A DNA stretch of 64,000 bases from Janthinobacterium silvisoli. GTDB taxonomy: Bacteria > Pseudomonadota > Gammaproteobacteria > Burkholderiales > Burkholderiaceae_D. A program made the position numbers and the translations under genes. The stretch is from the NCBI RefSeq assembly GCF_014200725.1, contig NZ_JACHCL010000002.1, positions 558,001 to 622,000 of the forward strand, in the 5' to 3' direction. The notes under the pieces were generated by a model. That model was not told where the DNA came from. It saw only the letters and a list, made by a program, of their open reading frames with translations, and did no database searches. Shown here piece after piece: positions 32,614 through 42,953 of this stretch. Position 1 is the first letter of the stretch; every line of letters begins with the position of its first letter.

Positions 32614-34502
32614 AGGCGCGGTTGACACTGCCATCGGCGCGCTGGCGCGGCGACCAGGTCGCCCGGCAAAACCTGCTGATCGCCGGCGCCACGCTGCTGG
32701 CCGCCAGCATGCTGCTGGTGCTATTCCAGGCGGTGGCGCTGCAGACAGAACTGCGGCGCAAGCTAACGGTGCAAGCCAACATGCTGGCGCCGGCCGCCAG
32801 CCAGGCGCTGCGCCAGTCCAGGCATCTGCTCGCCGAACAGGTATTGGCGCCCCTTTCGGCCGCCCCCGATATCGAACAGGCGCTGATTTACGGCCCGAAT
32901 GGCCTGCCCTACGCCCGCTACGCGCGCAGCAGCGCCGAGGCCACACCCACCGTGCCGCAAGCCGGTACGCATACGGATTGGCTGGCTGGCAGCGCGAGCG
33001 TGTTAAAAGAGTTGCCAGGCGGCGGCGCGCTGCTGCTGCGGACCAGCCTGGCATCGTTGTACCGTAGCCTGGCGCAATTCGCCGCCTTCACCATGGCTAT
33101 CGGCCTGTGCGCCTTCGGTATCACCATGCTGATGGTGCACCGCACGCGCGCCGCCGCCGAGCAGGCGGAAAACCATTTGCACTATCTGGCCCATGTCGAC
33201 CCGGTCACCACCTTGCCGAACCGGCATGAATTCAACGATGCGCTGGCCTATGCGCTGATGCGTGCTGATCGCCAGGAAAGTAGCGTAGGCTTGCTGCTGC
33301 TGGACCTGGACAACTTCAAGGTCGTCAACGACACCCTGGGCCACCACCACGGCGACCAGTTGCTCAAACTCGTGGCGGAGCGCTTGAAACTGATACTGCG
33401 CACCACCGACATCATTTGCCGCATGGGTGGCGACGAATTCGTCGTCATCATCGAACCGGCCGACGATGCCCGGGAGATGGCCAGCGTGGCGCGCAAGATC
33501 CTGGCCGTGCTGGCCAAGCCGTTCGCGCTCGATGGCCATCAGTTGTACCTGGGCGCGAGTATCGGCGTGAGCCTGTATCCATTCGATGCGCGCGATGGAG
33601 CCACCCTGACGCGCAACGCCGACACGGCCATGTATCACGCCAAGCACCAGGGCAAGAACCGCTACGCCGCCTTCCAGTCCGACATGGCGCTGCGCGCCCA
33701 GCGACGCCTGCGCATCGAAGCAAACTTGCGCCAGGCGCTGCAAGATGGCGAGCTGTCCTTGCACTACCAGCCGCAGATCGACTTGCGCAGCGGCCGCATC
33801 GCCGGCGTGGAAGCGCTGGTACGCTGGCAATGCCGCGAGATGGGAGAACTCAGCCCCGGCGAATTCATCCCCGTCGCCGAGGAAAGCGGCGTCATCGTCG
33901 AACTGGGCCGCTGGGTGCTGCACAGCGCCTGCCGGCAGGCGGCCGCCTGGCACAAGGCGGGCTTGCTCGACACCCTGGAACACGTGGCCGTCAACCTGTC
34001 GGCCAGTCAGACGCGCGATGCAGGACTGATGGACGATATCCGCGCCATCCTGCACGAAACCCAGCTGCCGCATGGCTTGCTGGAGCTGGAAATCACCGAA
34101 GGCGTCATGATGGACAATGTGCAGACCAATGTGGAGCTGATGCAGCGGCTGCAGGAAACCGGCATCCACCTGTCGATCGACGATTTCGGCACCGGCTACT
34201 CCTCGATGTCCTACCTGCAGCGCCTGCCGATCGACCAGCTGAAGATCGACCGCAGCTTCGTGCACGACCTGCCCGGCGAAGGCGAAGCGATCGTCACGGC
34301 GATCATCGCCATGGCGCGCAGCCTGAAATTGAAAGTGGTGGCCGAAGGCGTGGAAACCTTGCGGCAAGTGGAGTTTTTAAGAAAGGCCGGCTGCGACAAT
34401 GCCCAGGGCTTTTTCTTCGCCCGCCCGATGACGGCGGCACAGTTGACGGCGCTGCTGCTGGAGCGGCGCGACTGGAGCAGTCGGACGGTGATGTTGGCTT
34501 AG
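32610..34502 (+). CDS. Membrane GGDEF-EAL protein (c-di-GMP turnover)
   Basis: The product is 630 aa. Two membrane segments (about 21-45 and 158-176) frame a periplasmic sensor of some 110 residues. The GGDEF domain (from 190) keeps the active motif GGDEF at 273-277. The EAL domain (from 370) keeps EAL at 401-403 and the metal motifs in VNLSASQ, LEITE and DDFGTGYSS. So it may make and/or break cyclic di-GMP. The start is a GTG at 32610 with AGGAG upstream. It is a single gene followed by the GGGGTCAGACCC repeat. Confidence 0.95.
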   Translation: MKARLTLPSARWRGDQVARQNLLIAGATLLAASMLLVLFQAVALQTELRRKLTVQANMLAPAASQALRQSRHLLAEQVLAPLSAAPDIEQALIYGPNGLPYARYARSSAEATPTVPQAGTHTDWLAGSASVLKELPGGGALLLRTSLASLYRSLAQFAAFTMAIGLCAFGITMLMVHRTRAAAEQAENHLHYLAHVDPVTTLPNRHEFNDALAYALMRADRQESSVGLLLLDLDNFKVVNDTLGHHHGDQLLKLVAERLKLILRTTDIICRMGGDEFVVIIEPADDAREMASVARKILAVLAKPFALDGHQLYLGASIGVSLYPFDARDGATLTRNADTAMYHAKHQGKNRYAAFQSDMALRAQRRLRIEANLRQALQDGELSLHYQPQIDLRSGRIAGVEALVRWQCREMGELSPGEFIPVAEESGVIVELGRWVLHSACRQAAAWHKAGLLDTLEHVAVNLSASQTRDAGLMDDIRAILHETQLPHGLLELEITEGVMMDNVQTNVELMQRLQETGIHLSIDDFGTGYSSMSYLQRLPIDQLKIDRSFVHDLPGEGEAIVTAIIAMARSLKLKVVAEGVETLRQVEFLRKAGCDNAQGFFFARPMTAAQLTALLLERRDWSSRTVMLA

Positions 34503-34520
34503 GCCAACTAGACGCAGATA

Positions 34521-34553
34521 AAAGCTGGGGTCAGACCCGGCGGGTCTGACCCC
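34521..34553. repeat. GGGGTCAGACCC-type inverted repeat, copy 2
   Basis: AAAGCT followed by GGGGTCAGACCC and GGGTCTGACCCC (34527-34553). The arms are perfect here. It matches the element at 3972-3998 with one base difference. It lies between the stop codons of the GGDEF-EAL gene and prfC and may act as a terminator hairpin. Confidence 0.85.
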
Positions 34554-34558
34554 GGTAT

Positions 34559-36247
34559 TTAAGCTAATTTAGCCGAATGTTCACGCGTGGCATGGAACTT
34601 CAGCTTCGGCCAGCGCTCTTCCGTCAAACGCAGGTTCACGCCCGACGTGGCCAGGTAAGCCATATTGCCAGCCGCATCGTAGGCCACGTTGTGGCCCAGC
34701 GCGTTTTCGAAGTCTTGCAGGATGCGCTTGTCATCGCAGCTGACCCAGCGGGCGCTGCTGATGCTGGTGCCTTCGAACACGGCGTCGACGCCGTATTCGT
34801 TCAGCAGACGGCTGGCGACCACTTCGAACTGCAGCACGCCGACGGCGCCCAGTACCAGCTCGCCGCCCTGCACCGGCTTGAAGACTTGCACTGCGCCCTC
34901 TTCGCCCAGCTGCTGCAAGCCCTTGTGCAACTGCTTGATTTTCAACGGGTTACGGATGCGCACCGAGCGGAAGAAGTCTGGCGCGAAGTACGGAATGCCG
35001 GTAAACGTCAGCATTTCGCCTTCGGAAAAACTGTCGCCGATCTGCATGTTGCCGTGGTTGGGCAAGCCGATGATGTCACCCGCGTACGCCTCTTCCACCT
35101 GTTCGCGCGAAGACGCCATGAAAGTCACCACGTTCGACACCTTGATCTCGCGGCCCAGGCGCAAATGCTTGACCTTCATGCCGCGCTCGAAACGTCCCGA
35201 ACACACGCGCAGGAAGGCGATGCGGTCGCGGTGGGCCGGGTCCATGTTTGCCTGGATCTTGAACACGAAACCGGTGAACGGCTGCTCGGATGGCGCTACC
35301 GCACGCACGGTTGCATCGCGCTCGCGCGGCGCAGGCGCCCAGTCGACCAGCGCCGACAGGATTTCGCGCACGCCGAAGTTGTTGATGGCCGAACCGAAAA
35401 ATACGGGCGTCTGCACGCCGGACAGGAATTCTTCCAGGTTGAACGGATGCGAAGCACCGTGCACCAGTTCGACTTCCATGCGCAGCTGGTCCATCTCCAG
35501 CGGGAACATCTCTTGCAGGCGCGGATTGTCGATGCCCTTGATGATTTCAAAGGCGCCGTCGGCTTTTTCTTCACCGGCCTTGAACAGCATGATCTCGTCA
35601 TTCAAGAGGTGGTACACGCCACGGAAGTTTTTGCCCATGCCGATCGGCCAGGTGACGGGCGCGCACTGGATCTTCAGCACCGATTCGAGCTCGTCGAGCA
35701 GTTCCAGCGGATCGCGCGTCTCGCGGTCCATCTTGTTCATGAAGGTGACGATCGGCGTATTGCGCATGCGGCACACGGCCAGCAGCTTGATCGTCTGCGC
35801 TTCCACGCCCTTGGCTGCATCGATCACCATCAGCGCCGAATCGACCGCTGTCAGCACGCGGTAGGTATCTTCCGAAAAGTCCTGGTGGCCTGGCGTGTCG
35901 AGCAGGTTGACGACATGGTCGCGGAATTCGAACTGCATTACCGAGGAAGCGACGGAAATGCCGCGCTGCTTCTCGATCTCCATCCAGTCCGAGGTCGCGT
36001 GGCGGCCCGATTTGCGCGCCTTGACGGTACCGGCCATCTGGATCGCGCCCGAGAACAGCAGCAGTTTTTCCGTCAGGGTGGTCTTACCCGCATCCGGGTG
36101 GGAAATGATGCCGAAGGTGCGGCGGCGCTGTACTTCACGCGCGATCACGGCGGGCGCCTTGCTGCTGGGAGCCGCTGCTGCGGACTGCTCGATATCGATG
36201 GAATCGTCGGATGTCATGTCGTTCTCGTTGGCCATATTGGTGACCAT
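34559..36247 (-). CDS. prfC: Peptide chain release factor 3
   Basis: The product is 562 aa. The GTPase core shows [12 protein letters not shown] (P-loop), TPGHQDF and NKMDRE. Later domains are those of RF3, which removes RF1/RF2 from the ribosome after termination. The start at 36247 has GAGGGCC upstream; an ATG two codons into MTSDDS and one at NMANE are alternatives since the first 30 residues are an Ala/Ser-rich extension before the usual start of the family. It is a single gene divergent from the chemoreceptor. Confidence 0.95.
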   Translation of the reverse strand: MVTNMANENDMTSDDSIDIEQSAAAAPSSKAPAVIAREVQRRRTFGIISHPDAGKTTLTEKLLLFSGAIQMAGTVKARKSGRHATSDWMEIEKQRGISVASSVMQFEFRDHVVNLLDTPGHQDFSEDTYRVLTAVDSALMVIDAAKGVEAQTIKLLAVCRMRNTPIVTFMNKMDRETRDPLELLDELESVLKIQCAPVTWPIGMGKNFRGVYHLLNDEIMLFKAGEEKADGAFEIIKGIDNPRLQEMFPLEMDQLRMEVELVHGASHPFNLEEFLSGVQTPVFFGSAINNFGVREILSALVDWAPAPRERDATVRAVAPSEQPFTGFVFKIQANMDPAHRDRIAFLRVCSGRFERGMKVKHLRLGREIKVSNVVTFMASSREQVEEAYAGDIIGLPNHGNMQIGDSFSEGEMLTFTGIPYFAPDFFRSVRIRNPLKIKQLHKGLQQLGEEGAVQVFKPVQGGELVLGAVGVLQFEVVASRLLNEYGVDAVFEGTSISSARWVSCDDKRILQDFENALGHNVAYDAAGNMAYLATSGVNLRLTEERWPKLKFHATREHSAKLA

Positions 36248-36430
36248 GATATGGCCCTCGCAAAAAACCCTCGATTTTACAGACTCCCGGGCATTCCGTG
36301 TGAACTGTTCCACTCTTGCGCCCCAGTAGTTTTGCCTGTGAGACATTGTTAAATCAGTACTTCATCAAGGCGTCACAATTCACTGGCAACATTGCGATGC
36401 AGAAATACTGTGACCCTTCCTGGAAATCTG

Positions 36431-38476
36431 ATGAAAATTCTCCTGACGCCCGCCATCCGACTCATGCAGCGCCTGCGCCTGCTGCCCAAATTCATGCTCG
36501 TCTGCCTGGTCTTCCTGCTGCCGCTGGCGCTGGTGACGACCTTGCTGATTGCCGAACTGGGCAAGTCCCTATCCCAGGCACAAGAGGCGCAAGGTGGCGT
36601 GCGCTATGTGCACCAGTTGCAGGAAAGCACGCGCTTGCTACAGCAGCGTCGTGGCGAAGAACATCTGCGCCTGAGCATGAAGCGCGCCGTCGATAGCGGC
36701 GCCACGGCGCTCAACGGCAAGATCAACACCGCCTTGCAAGCCCTGCAGGCGTCGCCATCGGGCGCCGGTTTGCCGCAAGTGGCAGAACTGTTGAAGCAAT
36801 GGCAAGCGTTGCTGGCGGGCCAGGCCAGCCTGGCCGCCAAGGAGAGCTACACGGCGCACACGGCCCTGATACGCCAGGCCGGCAAGCTGGTGCAGCTGGT
36901 GGCCGACCGTTCGCACATGAACCTGGACGGCGAAGCAGGCGCCAGCCACCTGAGCAATGTCTATACCGGCTTTCTGCCCGACCTGGCCGAAAGCCTGTCC
37001 GACATCGCCGGCCGGGGCGGTGCGTATATCGATACGGGCTTGTTCGAAGCCAATGAAGACCAGCTGGTCAACGCCACCGCACAGATCGCCCGCCATGACC
37101 TGGAACGCCTGCCGGCCCGCTTTGATGAAATCATCAGCAGCCAGCCAGCCCTGAAAGCGCCGCTGGAACCGGCCTTGAAAGCCCTGCCGGCCGCGCTGGC
37201 CTTTTTGGACCGCACGAAAAATGAGGTGACCAATTCCTACGGGCAGACTTCGGGCGCAGCCTTTCACAAGGCGGGCATGCAGGCCATCGATGGCCTGTAC
37301 GCGCTGGCAGCCACCTCCGGCAATGCGCTGCAGGCGGTGCTGGCCGAGCGCATCGCCCGCGACCAGGCGCGGCGCGCATTGATCCTGGCCGCCATGCTGC
37401 TGGTGCTGGCCATAGCAGCCTACCTGTGCGCCGGCTTCTACGCCTCGTTCTCGCGCGACGTGGCGCAATTGCGCCTGGCCGTGGGCGCGGCAGCGGCGGG
37501 CGATCTGTCGCACCGTATCGACAGCAGCGCACGCGATGAAATCGGCGACCTGGTGCGCGACTTTGGCGCCATGACGCGCGGCCTGGCCAAGCTGGTGCAG
37601 GAAATCCGCAGCGGCGCCGCCGTCATCGCGACAGCCGGCGCCGATATGGCGCAAGGCAACCAGGCGCTGTCCGGCCACACGGCTACCCAGTCCGAGGCGC
37701 TGGGCGCCACCGTGGACTCGATGCGCGAACTGACGGCCACGGTTGGCCGCAACGAAGCCCACGTCGCCCAAGGCAGCACCTTGGTCGCTTCGGCGGCCGA
37801 CGTGGCGCGCCGCGGCGGCGAGACCGTCACCGCCGTGGTCGACACCATGGCTTCGATCAAGGCCAGCTCGCATAAAATCGTCGATATCATCGGCGTCATT
37901 AATGGCATCGCCTTCCAGACCAATATCCTGGCCTTGAATGCGGCCGTGGAAGCGGCGCGCGCCGGCGAACAGGGACGCGGTTTTGCGGTGGTGGCAGCCG
38001 AGGTACGCAGCCTGGCGCAGCGTTCGAACGAGGCGGCGCTGGAAATCAAGCGCCTGATCGGCGATTCGGTGGCGACGGTGGATGCGGGCGGCGAACTGGT
38101 CAACGCGGCCGGCAGCACCATGCGGCAAGTGGTCGAGGCAGTGCAGCAGGTGGCGGTAGTGATCGGACGCATCAGCAGCGCTGGCGCCGAACAGAATGGG
38201 GAAATTGCGCAAATCAATGGCGCGCTGGCGCAGATCGATGACATGACGCGCCAGAATGCCGCGCTGGTCGAAGAAGCGCGCATCGGCGCGCAGCGCCTGC
38301 ATGAAGAGGGGGAAGCGCTGACGCAGGCAGTCAGCCGCTTCCGCCTGGAAGAAACAGCGCAGCTGGCCGCTGGTGCGCCTCGCCACGGCTTGCCCAGCGT
38401 GCGGCCGGCCGGTTCCTGGAGCGCCAACAAGCCGCGCGTCATAGCACAAAACCACGCGCAACGGCGCAAGGCTTGA
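36431..38476 (+). CDS. Methyl-accepting chemotaxis protein
   Basis: The product is 681 aa. A membrane segment near residues 20-40 and one near 313-335 ([19 protein letters not shown]) frame a large periplasmic domain rich in Ala and Leu, probably helical. A HAMP domain follows, then a signalling domain with the conserved hairpin tip region ([20 protein letters not shown] and [17 protein letters not shown]). It should feed CheA/CheW. The start at 36431 follows TGGAAA. The ligand is unknown. Confidence 0.95.
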   Translation: MKILLTPAIRLMQRLRLLPKFMLVCLVFLLPLALVTTLLIAELGKSLSQAQEAQGGVRYVHQLQESTRLLQQRRGEEHLRLSMKRAVDSGATALNGKINTALQALQASPSGAGLPQVAELLKQWQALLAGQASLAAKESYTAHTALIRQAGKLVQLVADRSHMNLDGEAGASHLSNVYTGFLPDLAESLSDIAGRGGAYIDTGLFEANEDQLVNATAQIARHDLERLPARFDEIISSQPALKAPLEPALKALPAALAFLDRTKNEVTNSYGQTSGAAFHKAGMQAIDGLYALAATSGNALQAVLAERIARDQARRALILAAMLLVLAIAAYLCAGFYASFSRDVAQLRLAVGAAAAGDLSHRIDSSARDEIGDLVRDFGAMTRGLAKLVQEIRSGAAVIATAGADMAQGNQALSGHTATQSEALGATVDSMRELTATVGRNEAHVAQGSTLVASAADVARRGGETVTAVVDTMASIKASSHKIVDIIGVINGIAFQTNILALNAAVEAARAGEQGRGFAVVAAEVRSLAQRSNEAALEIKRLIGDSVATVDAGGELVNAAGSTMRQVVEAVQQVAVVIGRISSAGAEQNGEIAQINGALAQIDDMTRQNAALVEEARIGAQRLHEEGEALTQAVSRFRLEETAQLAAGAPRHGLPSVRPAGSWSANKPRVIAQNHAQRRKA

Positions 38477-38688
38477 CACCTATCAGATCAAGCCTAATGC
38501 GATGTAGGACTGGGACTACAATTCCGCCTCAATAGAGACTACAAAATGGCGACTACTAATCTTATGTTCGCCAATGACATAAGCTTTTAAAGTAGCTACA
38601 TCGTGATCTGCATGATAAAGCTGGTTAAAAACTACGACCAGCTACGCAGCCATCACACTCCGATGTAAAAAAGCCTGTGAGGAATTAT

Positions 38689-39498
38689 ATGAACCATACC
38701 CAACTTAGCACCCCGGTCCTGAAAAACCAGTTGCCGCCGCATGCCATACCTGCGGCAGGACGGGAAATCAAGCTTGCGTCGCGGATCAGCCTCAGTAGCG
38801 CACAACAAAATGAATTGCTGGCTGCCCTGCCCCGCGCCGCGCTCGAATCACTGTTTGAACACCTGGAGCTGGTAGAACTGCCTTTCGGCAAAGAACTCTA
38901 CGCTTACGGCAACCACCTCGAATACAGCTACTTTCCCACCACTGCCATCGTCTCGCTGCTGTACGTGATGGAAGACGGCGCCACCACCGAAATCGCCGTC
39001 GTCGGCCATGAAGGCGTCGCTGGCGCTTCGCTGGTGGTCGGTGAACGGGCCATGTGCACGGCTGTCGTGCAAAGCGCTGGCTACGGCTACCGCCTGAAAA
39101 CGCAATGCCTGCGCGACGCGTTCAACCAGGGTGGCGCACTGCCGCAACTGCTGATGCGCTACACCAATGCCCTGTTTGCGCAGATGGCGCAAAACGCCGT
39201 GGGCGGGCGCCACAGCTCGATCGAACAAAAACTGTGCCGCTGGCTGCTCGACCGCCTGGACCGCTCGCCATCGAATGAATTGAAAGTGACGCAGGAACTC
39301 ATTTCCATCATGCTGGGCGTGCGCCGCGAAAGCATTACCGCCGCCGCCGGCAAGCTGCAGGAAGAAGGCTTGATCCACTACCGCCGCGGCAATATCACGG
39401 TACTCGACCGCCTGGGCCTGGAAGCCTATGCCGGCGAATGCTACAAGGTCGCGAAGACCGAATACGACCGCCTGCTGCGCGACGTGGCGCGCTGCTAA
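38689..39498 (+). CDS. Crp/Fnr-family transcription regulator
   Basis: The product is 269 aa. A cyclic-nucleotide-like beta roll (about residues 60-165, with YFPTTAIVSLLYVMEDGATTEIAVVGHEG broken up by turns) is followed by a winged helix (QELISIMLGVRRESITAAAGKLQEEGLI). It lacks the cysteines of Fnr. GAGGAA lies 5 bases before the ATG. It is convergent with a histidine kinase gene and shares a terminator with it. This subtype often sits beside two-component genes. The signal is unknown. Confidence 0.9.
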   Translation: MNHTQLSTPVLKNQLPPHAIPAAGREIKLASRISLSSAQQNELLAALPRAALESLFEHLELVELPFGKELYAYGNHLEYSYFPTTAIVSLLYVMEDGATTEIAVVGHEGVAGASLVVGERAMCTAVVQSAGYGYRLKTQCLRDAFNQGGALPQLLMRYTNALFAQMAQNAVGGRHSSIEQKLCRWLLDRLDRSPSNELKVTQELISIMLGVRRESITAAAGKLQEEGLIHYRRGNITVLDRLGLEAYAGECYKVAKTEYDRLLRDVARC

Positions 39499-39516
39499 AC
39501 CGTTAGTACTTAAAAA

Positions 39517-39543
39517 AATGGCCGGGCATGATGCCCGGCCATT
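39517..39543. terminator. Bidirectional terminator between convergent genes
   Basis: AATGGCCGGGCAT and ATGCCCGGCCATT form a 13-bp perfect stem around one G. A runs precede and T-rich sequence follows, so it can stop both the Crp-type gene and the kinase gene. Confidence 0.88.
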
Positions 39544-39574
39544 CTTATTTCTGCCTATTTATTGCTGCTGCGAT

Positions 39575-41020
39575 CTATGCGTCCAGTTTCTCGCCAGCAT
39601 AGGCAGACTCCCCAGTCCCAGACTGCTCTGGCGCCAGGGCCATCGGGATCAGTGCTTCCACGCAAGTGCCTTTGCCATCCGGTCCGGGCCGCACCGTCAG
39701 GGTTCCACCCAGCAACAGGGCGCGCTCGCGCATGCCCAGCAAGCCATGCGACATCGGCTTTTGCAGCGCATCTTCGGCAATGCCGATGCCATCGTCGATC
39801 ACGCGCAGCACCAGGCCCCGCTCATTGCGCTTCAGGGTCACGCTAACGGCGCCGGCGCGTGCATATTTCATGATATTGGTCAGCGATTCCTGCACGATAC
39901 GGAATAGCGCAATCGTCAGGGTCGCTTCGCGGTTGTCGATATTGATAGCCACGTCCGTTTCACAGCGCACTTCGCTCATGCGCGAAAAGTCCTCGCAATA
40001 GCTTTCGATAGCGGCGCACAGGCCCAGGTTGTCGAGCAAGCTGGGGCGCAAATCTTCGACGATGCGGCGCTTCAGTTCCACCGTTTCCAGCAAGGTGGCC
40101 TTGGCGCGGCGCAGTTGCGCGGCCAATTCGGGCGCCGTATGCGTCAATTGCTGCGTGACGGCACCCAGATCCATGCTGATGGCCGTCAGGTTGGCGCCCA
40201 GCTCATCGTGCAGCTCGCGCGCCAGGCGCGCCTTCTCCACTTCATTGACGCTGATCAAATGCCGCGACAGCACGGATAATTGCTCGGTACGCTTGTTGAC
40301 AGTCGACTCCAGGGTATCGTTGGCGTTTTGCAGCGCAAATTCCACCGCCGTGCGGTTTTGGAAACTGCGCCGCACCAGTTGGTAAAACATCACCAGCACC
40401 AGGATAGCCAGCGCATTGATGCCGATGCCCAGCATCACGGCCTTTTGATACTCCTGGTAAAAGGCCGCGCTGCCGGCCGCCAGCGCCTCGTTTTGCTCAC
40501 GCGTCATAATCACCACCTGCAAGCGGATCTCGTCCATGGTGGAGCGCTCATCGGTCACGCGCGAGATATTGACGATATCGGCTAGCCCGCCCTGCCGGTA
40601 GACTTCGATCGATTGTTGCAGCATCGACATCTTGCGGCGGATCAAGGTCTTTAGCTGGGCCAGATTCCTGAGCTGGCTGGGACTGGACGCGAGCAAGGTT
40701 TGCAGCTCGTTGAATTCGTTTTCAATTTCGGCGCCGGCTGTCTTCGACGGCCCCAGATAGGTTTCCGAACCGGAAATGTAATAGCCGCGCAAGCTGCTTT
40801 CCGTATCGAGCACCAGAACATTGAGATATTCCAGGCGGTCGGCCACGCGCGCGCTCTTGGTGAGCAAGGCATTCGTGCCCTTCAAGGATTCCAGATTATG
40901 GTAAAGACTGAAACCATTGAGTATCAGCAGCAATGCACAGGTGACGCACAAGATCGTCTTGTACAGAGGCAAGGGCTGATTGGGGGCCGGTTCAACGGTG
41001 AAGTACATCCTGATGTGCAT
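39575..41020 (-). CDS. NarX/DegS-type sensor histidine kinase with CHASE3
   Basis: The product is 481 aa. Two membrane segments (about 20-37 and 197-215) frame a CHASE3-like sensor (DTESSLRGYYISG). The dimerisation domain is HisKA_3 with the phosphoacceptor His271 in ARELHDELGANL. The ATPase part has N and G boxes (FRIVQESLTNIMKYA, DDGIGI and HGLLGMRERA). It would phosphorylate the response regulator encoded just upstream. AAGGA lies 6 bases before the ATG at 41020. The signal is unknown. Confidence 0.95.
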   Translation of the reverse strand: MHIRMYFTVEPAPNQPLPLYKTILCVTCALLLILNGFSLYHNLESLKGTNALLTKSARVADRLEYLNVLVLDTESSLRGYYISGSETYLGPSKTAGAEIENEFNELQTLLASSPSQLRNLAQLKTLIRRKMSMLQQSIEVYRQGGLADIVNISRVTDERSTMDEIRLQVVIMTREQNEALAAGSAAFYQEYQKAVMLGIGINALAILVLVMFYQLVRRSFQNRTAVEFALQNANDTLESTVNKRTEQLSVLSRHLISVNEVEKARLARELHDELGANLTAISMDLGAVTQQLTHTAPELAAQLRRAKATLLETVELKRRIVEDLRPSLLDNLGLCAAIESYCEDFSRMSEVRCETDVAINIDNREATLTIALFRIVQESLTNIMKYARAGAVSVTLKRNERGLVLRVIDDGIGIAEDALQKPMSHGLLGMRERALLLGGTLTVRPGPDGKGTCVEALIPMALAPEQSGTGESAYAGEKLDA

Positions 41021-41133
41021 CCTTAGCTAGACCCGGCGCAGCAAGCAAGGCCAGCGCCGGCCAATGATAGTCCGCGCCACACACTGCAGCACCGCACAAC
41101 ATCAAGATTGTGCCTGACGTAACGCGCAGTTGG

Positions 41134-41155
41134 GCGATCATGCAAGCATGATCGC
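41134..41155 (-). terminator. Perfect hairpin after the response regulator gene
   Basis: GCGATCATGC and GCATGATCGC form a 10-bp stem with a 2-base centre, 10 bases beyond the stop of the response regulator. There is no T tract, so it is more likely an attenuating or 3'-protecting hairpin, or a protein-binding palindrome before the kinase gene. Confidence 0.5.
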
Positions 41156-41164
41156 ACCGCCCGG

Positions 41165-41797
41165 CTAGTCAAGCAAATTGTTTTTCATTGCGTAATAGGT
41201 CAAGTCGCTGTTCGATTGCAAGCCCATTTTTTCCATGATGCGCGTACGGTAAGTGCTGACCGTCTTGATGCTCAGCGACAAGGCCACACCGATATCGGAC
41301 ACGGTAGCGCCACGCGCCAGGCGCAGGAAGACCTGGAATTCGCGGTCCGACAACTCGGTATGCAGGGCCGCCGTCGTATCGCGGTCGAACGATTGGGCCA
41401 GCAACTCGCCCACGGTGGAGCTGACATAGCGCCGCCCCTGGAACACGGTGCGCACGGCCGTCATCAGCTCGTCCGCTTCACATTCCTTGTTCAAATAGCC
41501 GTTAGCGCCCATCTTGAACAGATTGAGCGCATATTGCTGGGCAGGATAGCCACTCAGTATCAGTACGGGCAATTCCGGCTGCCCCTGGCGGATGGTGCGC
41601 AAGGTATCGATGCCGCTCTGATCGGGCATGGCAATATCGAGCAACAGCACATCGCATATTTCGCGGCGGGCGATATCGAGCGCTTCGCGCCCCGTACCGG
41701 CTTCCGCCACGACACTAAAATCGCTTGAAGACGAAAAAATCTGTTTGAATCCAGCTCGTACTATTTGGTGGTCATCACAAATGGCAACGCGTATCAT
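41165..41797 (-). CDS. NarL/FixJ-type response regulator
   Basis: The product is 210 aa. The receiver domain has the acidic pocket CDDH, the phosphorylation site Asp54 in LLLDIAMPD, and Lys in NKEC. The LuxR-type helix-turn-helix is TVSDIGVALSLSIKTVSTYRTRI. AAGGGG lies before the ATG. It is 144 bases upstream of its presumed kinase on the same strand. Confidence 0.95.
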   Translation of the reverse strand: MIRVAICDDHQIVRAGFKQIFSSSSDFSVVAEAGTGREALDIARREICDVLLLDIAMPDQSGIDTLRTIRQGQPELPVLILSGYPAQQYALNLFKMGANGYLNKECEADELMTAVRTVFQGRRYVSSTVGELLAQSFDRDTTAALHTELSDREFQVFLRLARGATVSDIGVALSLSIKTVSTYRTRIMEKMGLQSNSDLTYYAMKNNLLD

Positions 41798-42004
41798 TGT
41801 TTCCCCTTATATTTTCCTGGCCTGGGAAAGACTACCGGTGCCTGAATACAGCACCAGCTCAGCGTCACTGACAAAAACGCAACATAAATATTATATTTAA
41901 AATACGGCGCGCCGTACGTACCGGCAATGCGTCATCGCATTTTAGTCAAAAAAACAGTACTACACGTAGATAAAAGCATCAGTACACCCATATTGGTGCA
42001 AATC

Positions 42005-42418
42005 TTATTTTAGCAAGTTCAGGATCGCGATTAATTCTTCGCGTATCCAGGCGCGGTCCAGTGGCGCCTCTTCCGGTACCGCCGCAATCACGGGCAAGGC
42101 GGGCAGCAACACATCGCCATCCAGTGGAGTATGCGCGGCGCCACGGCTATCGAGCTTGTTGCGTGCACCGCTAATGGTAAAACCTTGCTCATACAACAAT
42201 TCACGGATACGCCGTATCAGCAGCACTTCATGGTGCTGATAATAACGGCGGTTACCTCGTCGTTTGACGGGTTTGAGCTGGGAAAATTCCTGCTCCCAGT
42301 AACGTAGCACATGCGGTTTGACGCCGCACAATTCGCTGACCTCGCCGATCGTGAAATAGCGCTTGGCCGGTATCGGTGGCAAAACGATCAACTCGGTTTT
42401 ACTGATGCGCTCGTTCAT
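42005..42418 (-). CDS. MerR-family regulator downstream of ihfA
   Basis: The product is 137 aa. The MerR helix-turn-helix and wing are RYFTIGEVSELCGVKPHVLRYWE and RRGNRRYYQHHEV. There is no cysteine cluster for metal binding in the C-terminal part. It sits 10 bases after ihfA in the translation cluster, the common place for this gene in Betaproteobacteria. The ATG at 42418 is preferred; a GTG two codons earlier is also in frame. Target genes are unknown. Confidence 0.92.
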   Translation of the reverse strand: MNERISKTELIVLPPIPAKRYFTIGEVSELCGVKPHVLRYWEQEFSQLKPVKRRGNRRYYQHHEVLLIRRIRELLYEQGFTISGARNKLDSRGAAHTPLDGDVLLPALPVIAAVPEEAPLDRAWIREELIAILNLLK

Positions 42419-42428
42419 CGCCACTCAC

Positions 42429-42776
42429 TCAGGCAGCACGTGCCAGCGGGCTGGTCTCTTCGACCATGCTTTTCAGCTTTTGGCTGGCGTGAAAAGTCAC
42501 CACCCGGCGCGCCGTGATGGGGATCTCTTCGCCTGTCTTCGGGTTGCGGCCAGGCCGCTGCGGCTTGTCGCGCAACTGGAAGTTGCCGAATCCCGATAGT
42601 TTGACGGCCTCGCCCCGCTCGAGCGCATTGCGGATTTCATCGAAAAAGGTTTCGACCATATCCTTCGCTTCGCGCTTGTTCAGGCCCACTTGCTCGAACA
42701 ACAGTTCGGCCAGCTCTGCCTTGGTCAAGGTGGGTAAATCTTTTTCCGCTTCCTGGCGCACTTTGGCAACCAGCAT
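42429..42776 (-). CDS. ihfA: Integration host factor subunit alpha
   Basis: The product is 115 aa from the ATG at 42776. The HU/IHF fold is complete: [21 protein letters not shown], the beta-arm region [17 protein letters not shown], and the end of the family. IHF bends DNA and assists sigma-54 promoters, two of which are in this window. The frame remains open upstream to a GTG at 42881, which would give a 150-aa protein with a 35-residue extension, so the start is uncertain. It follows pheT by 177 bases from this start. Confidence 0.93.
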   Translation of the reverse strand: MLVAKVRQEAEKDLPTLTKAELAELLFEQVGLNKREAKDMVETFFDEIRNALERGEAVKLSGFGNFQLRDKPQRPGRNPKTGEEIPITARRVVTFHASQKLKSMVEETSPLARAA

Positions 42777-42953
42777 GGCCCGATGCAAATCGGCAGCCAA
42801 TGCGGACTGCAGTACGGCGGAATCAACGTCGCTATTATTAATTTTCCTGCCCTGCCTTTTCTGTGCGCCCGAACCCGCCACGTGAAGATGGCGGGTCCGT
42901 TCTCGGTTTTCGGCGGGCCTGGCACCACCCGCAAGCGGTGCCCGGTCCGACTG

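Noticed and set aside
34577..36352. 591-codon open frame opposite prfC
   Set aside because: Antisense shadow of prfC with low-complexity composition.
36638..38479. 613-codon open frame opposite the chemoreceptor
   Set aside because: Antisense shadow; the chemoreceptor has all expected domains.
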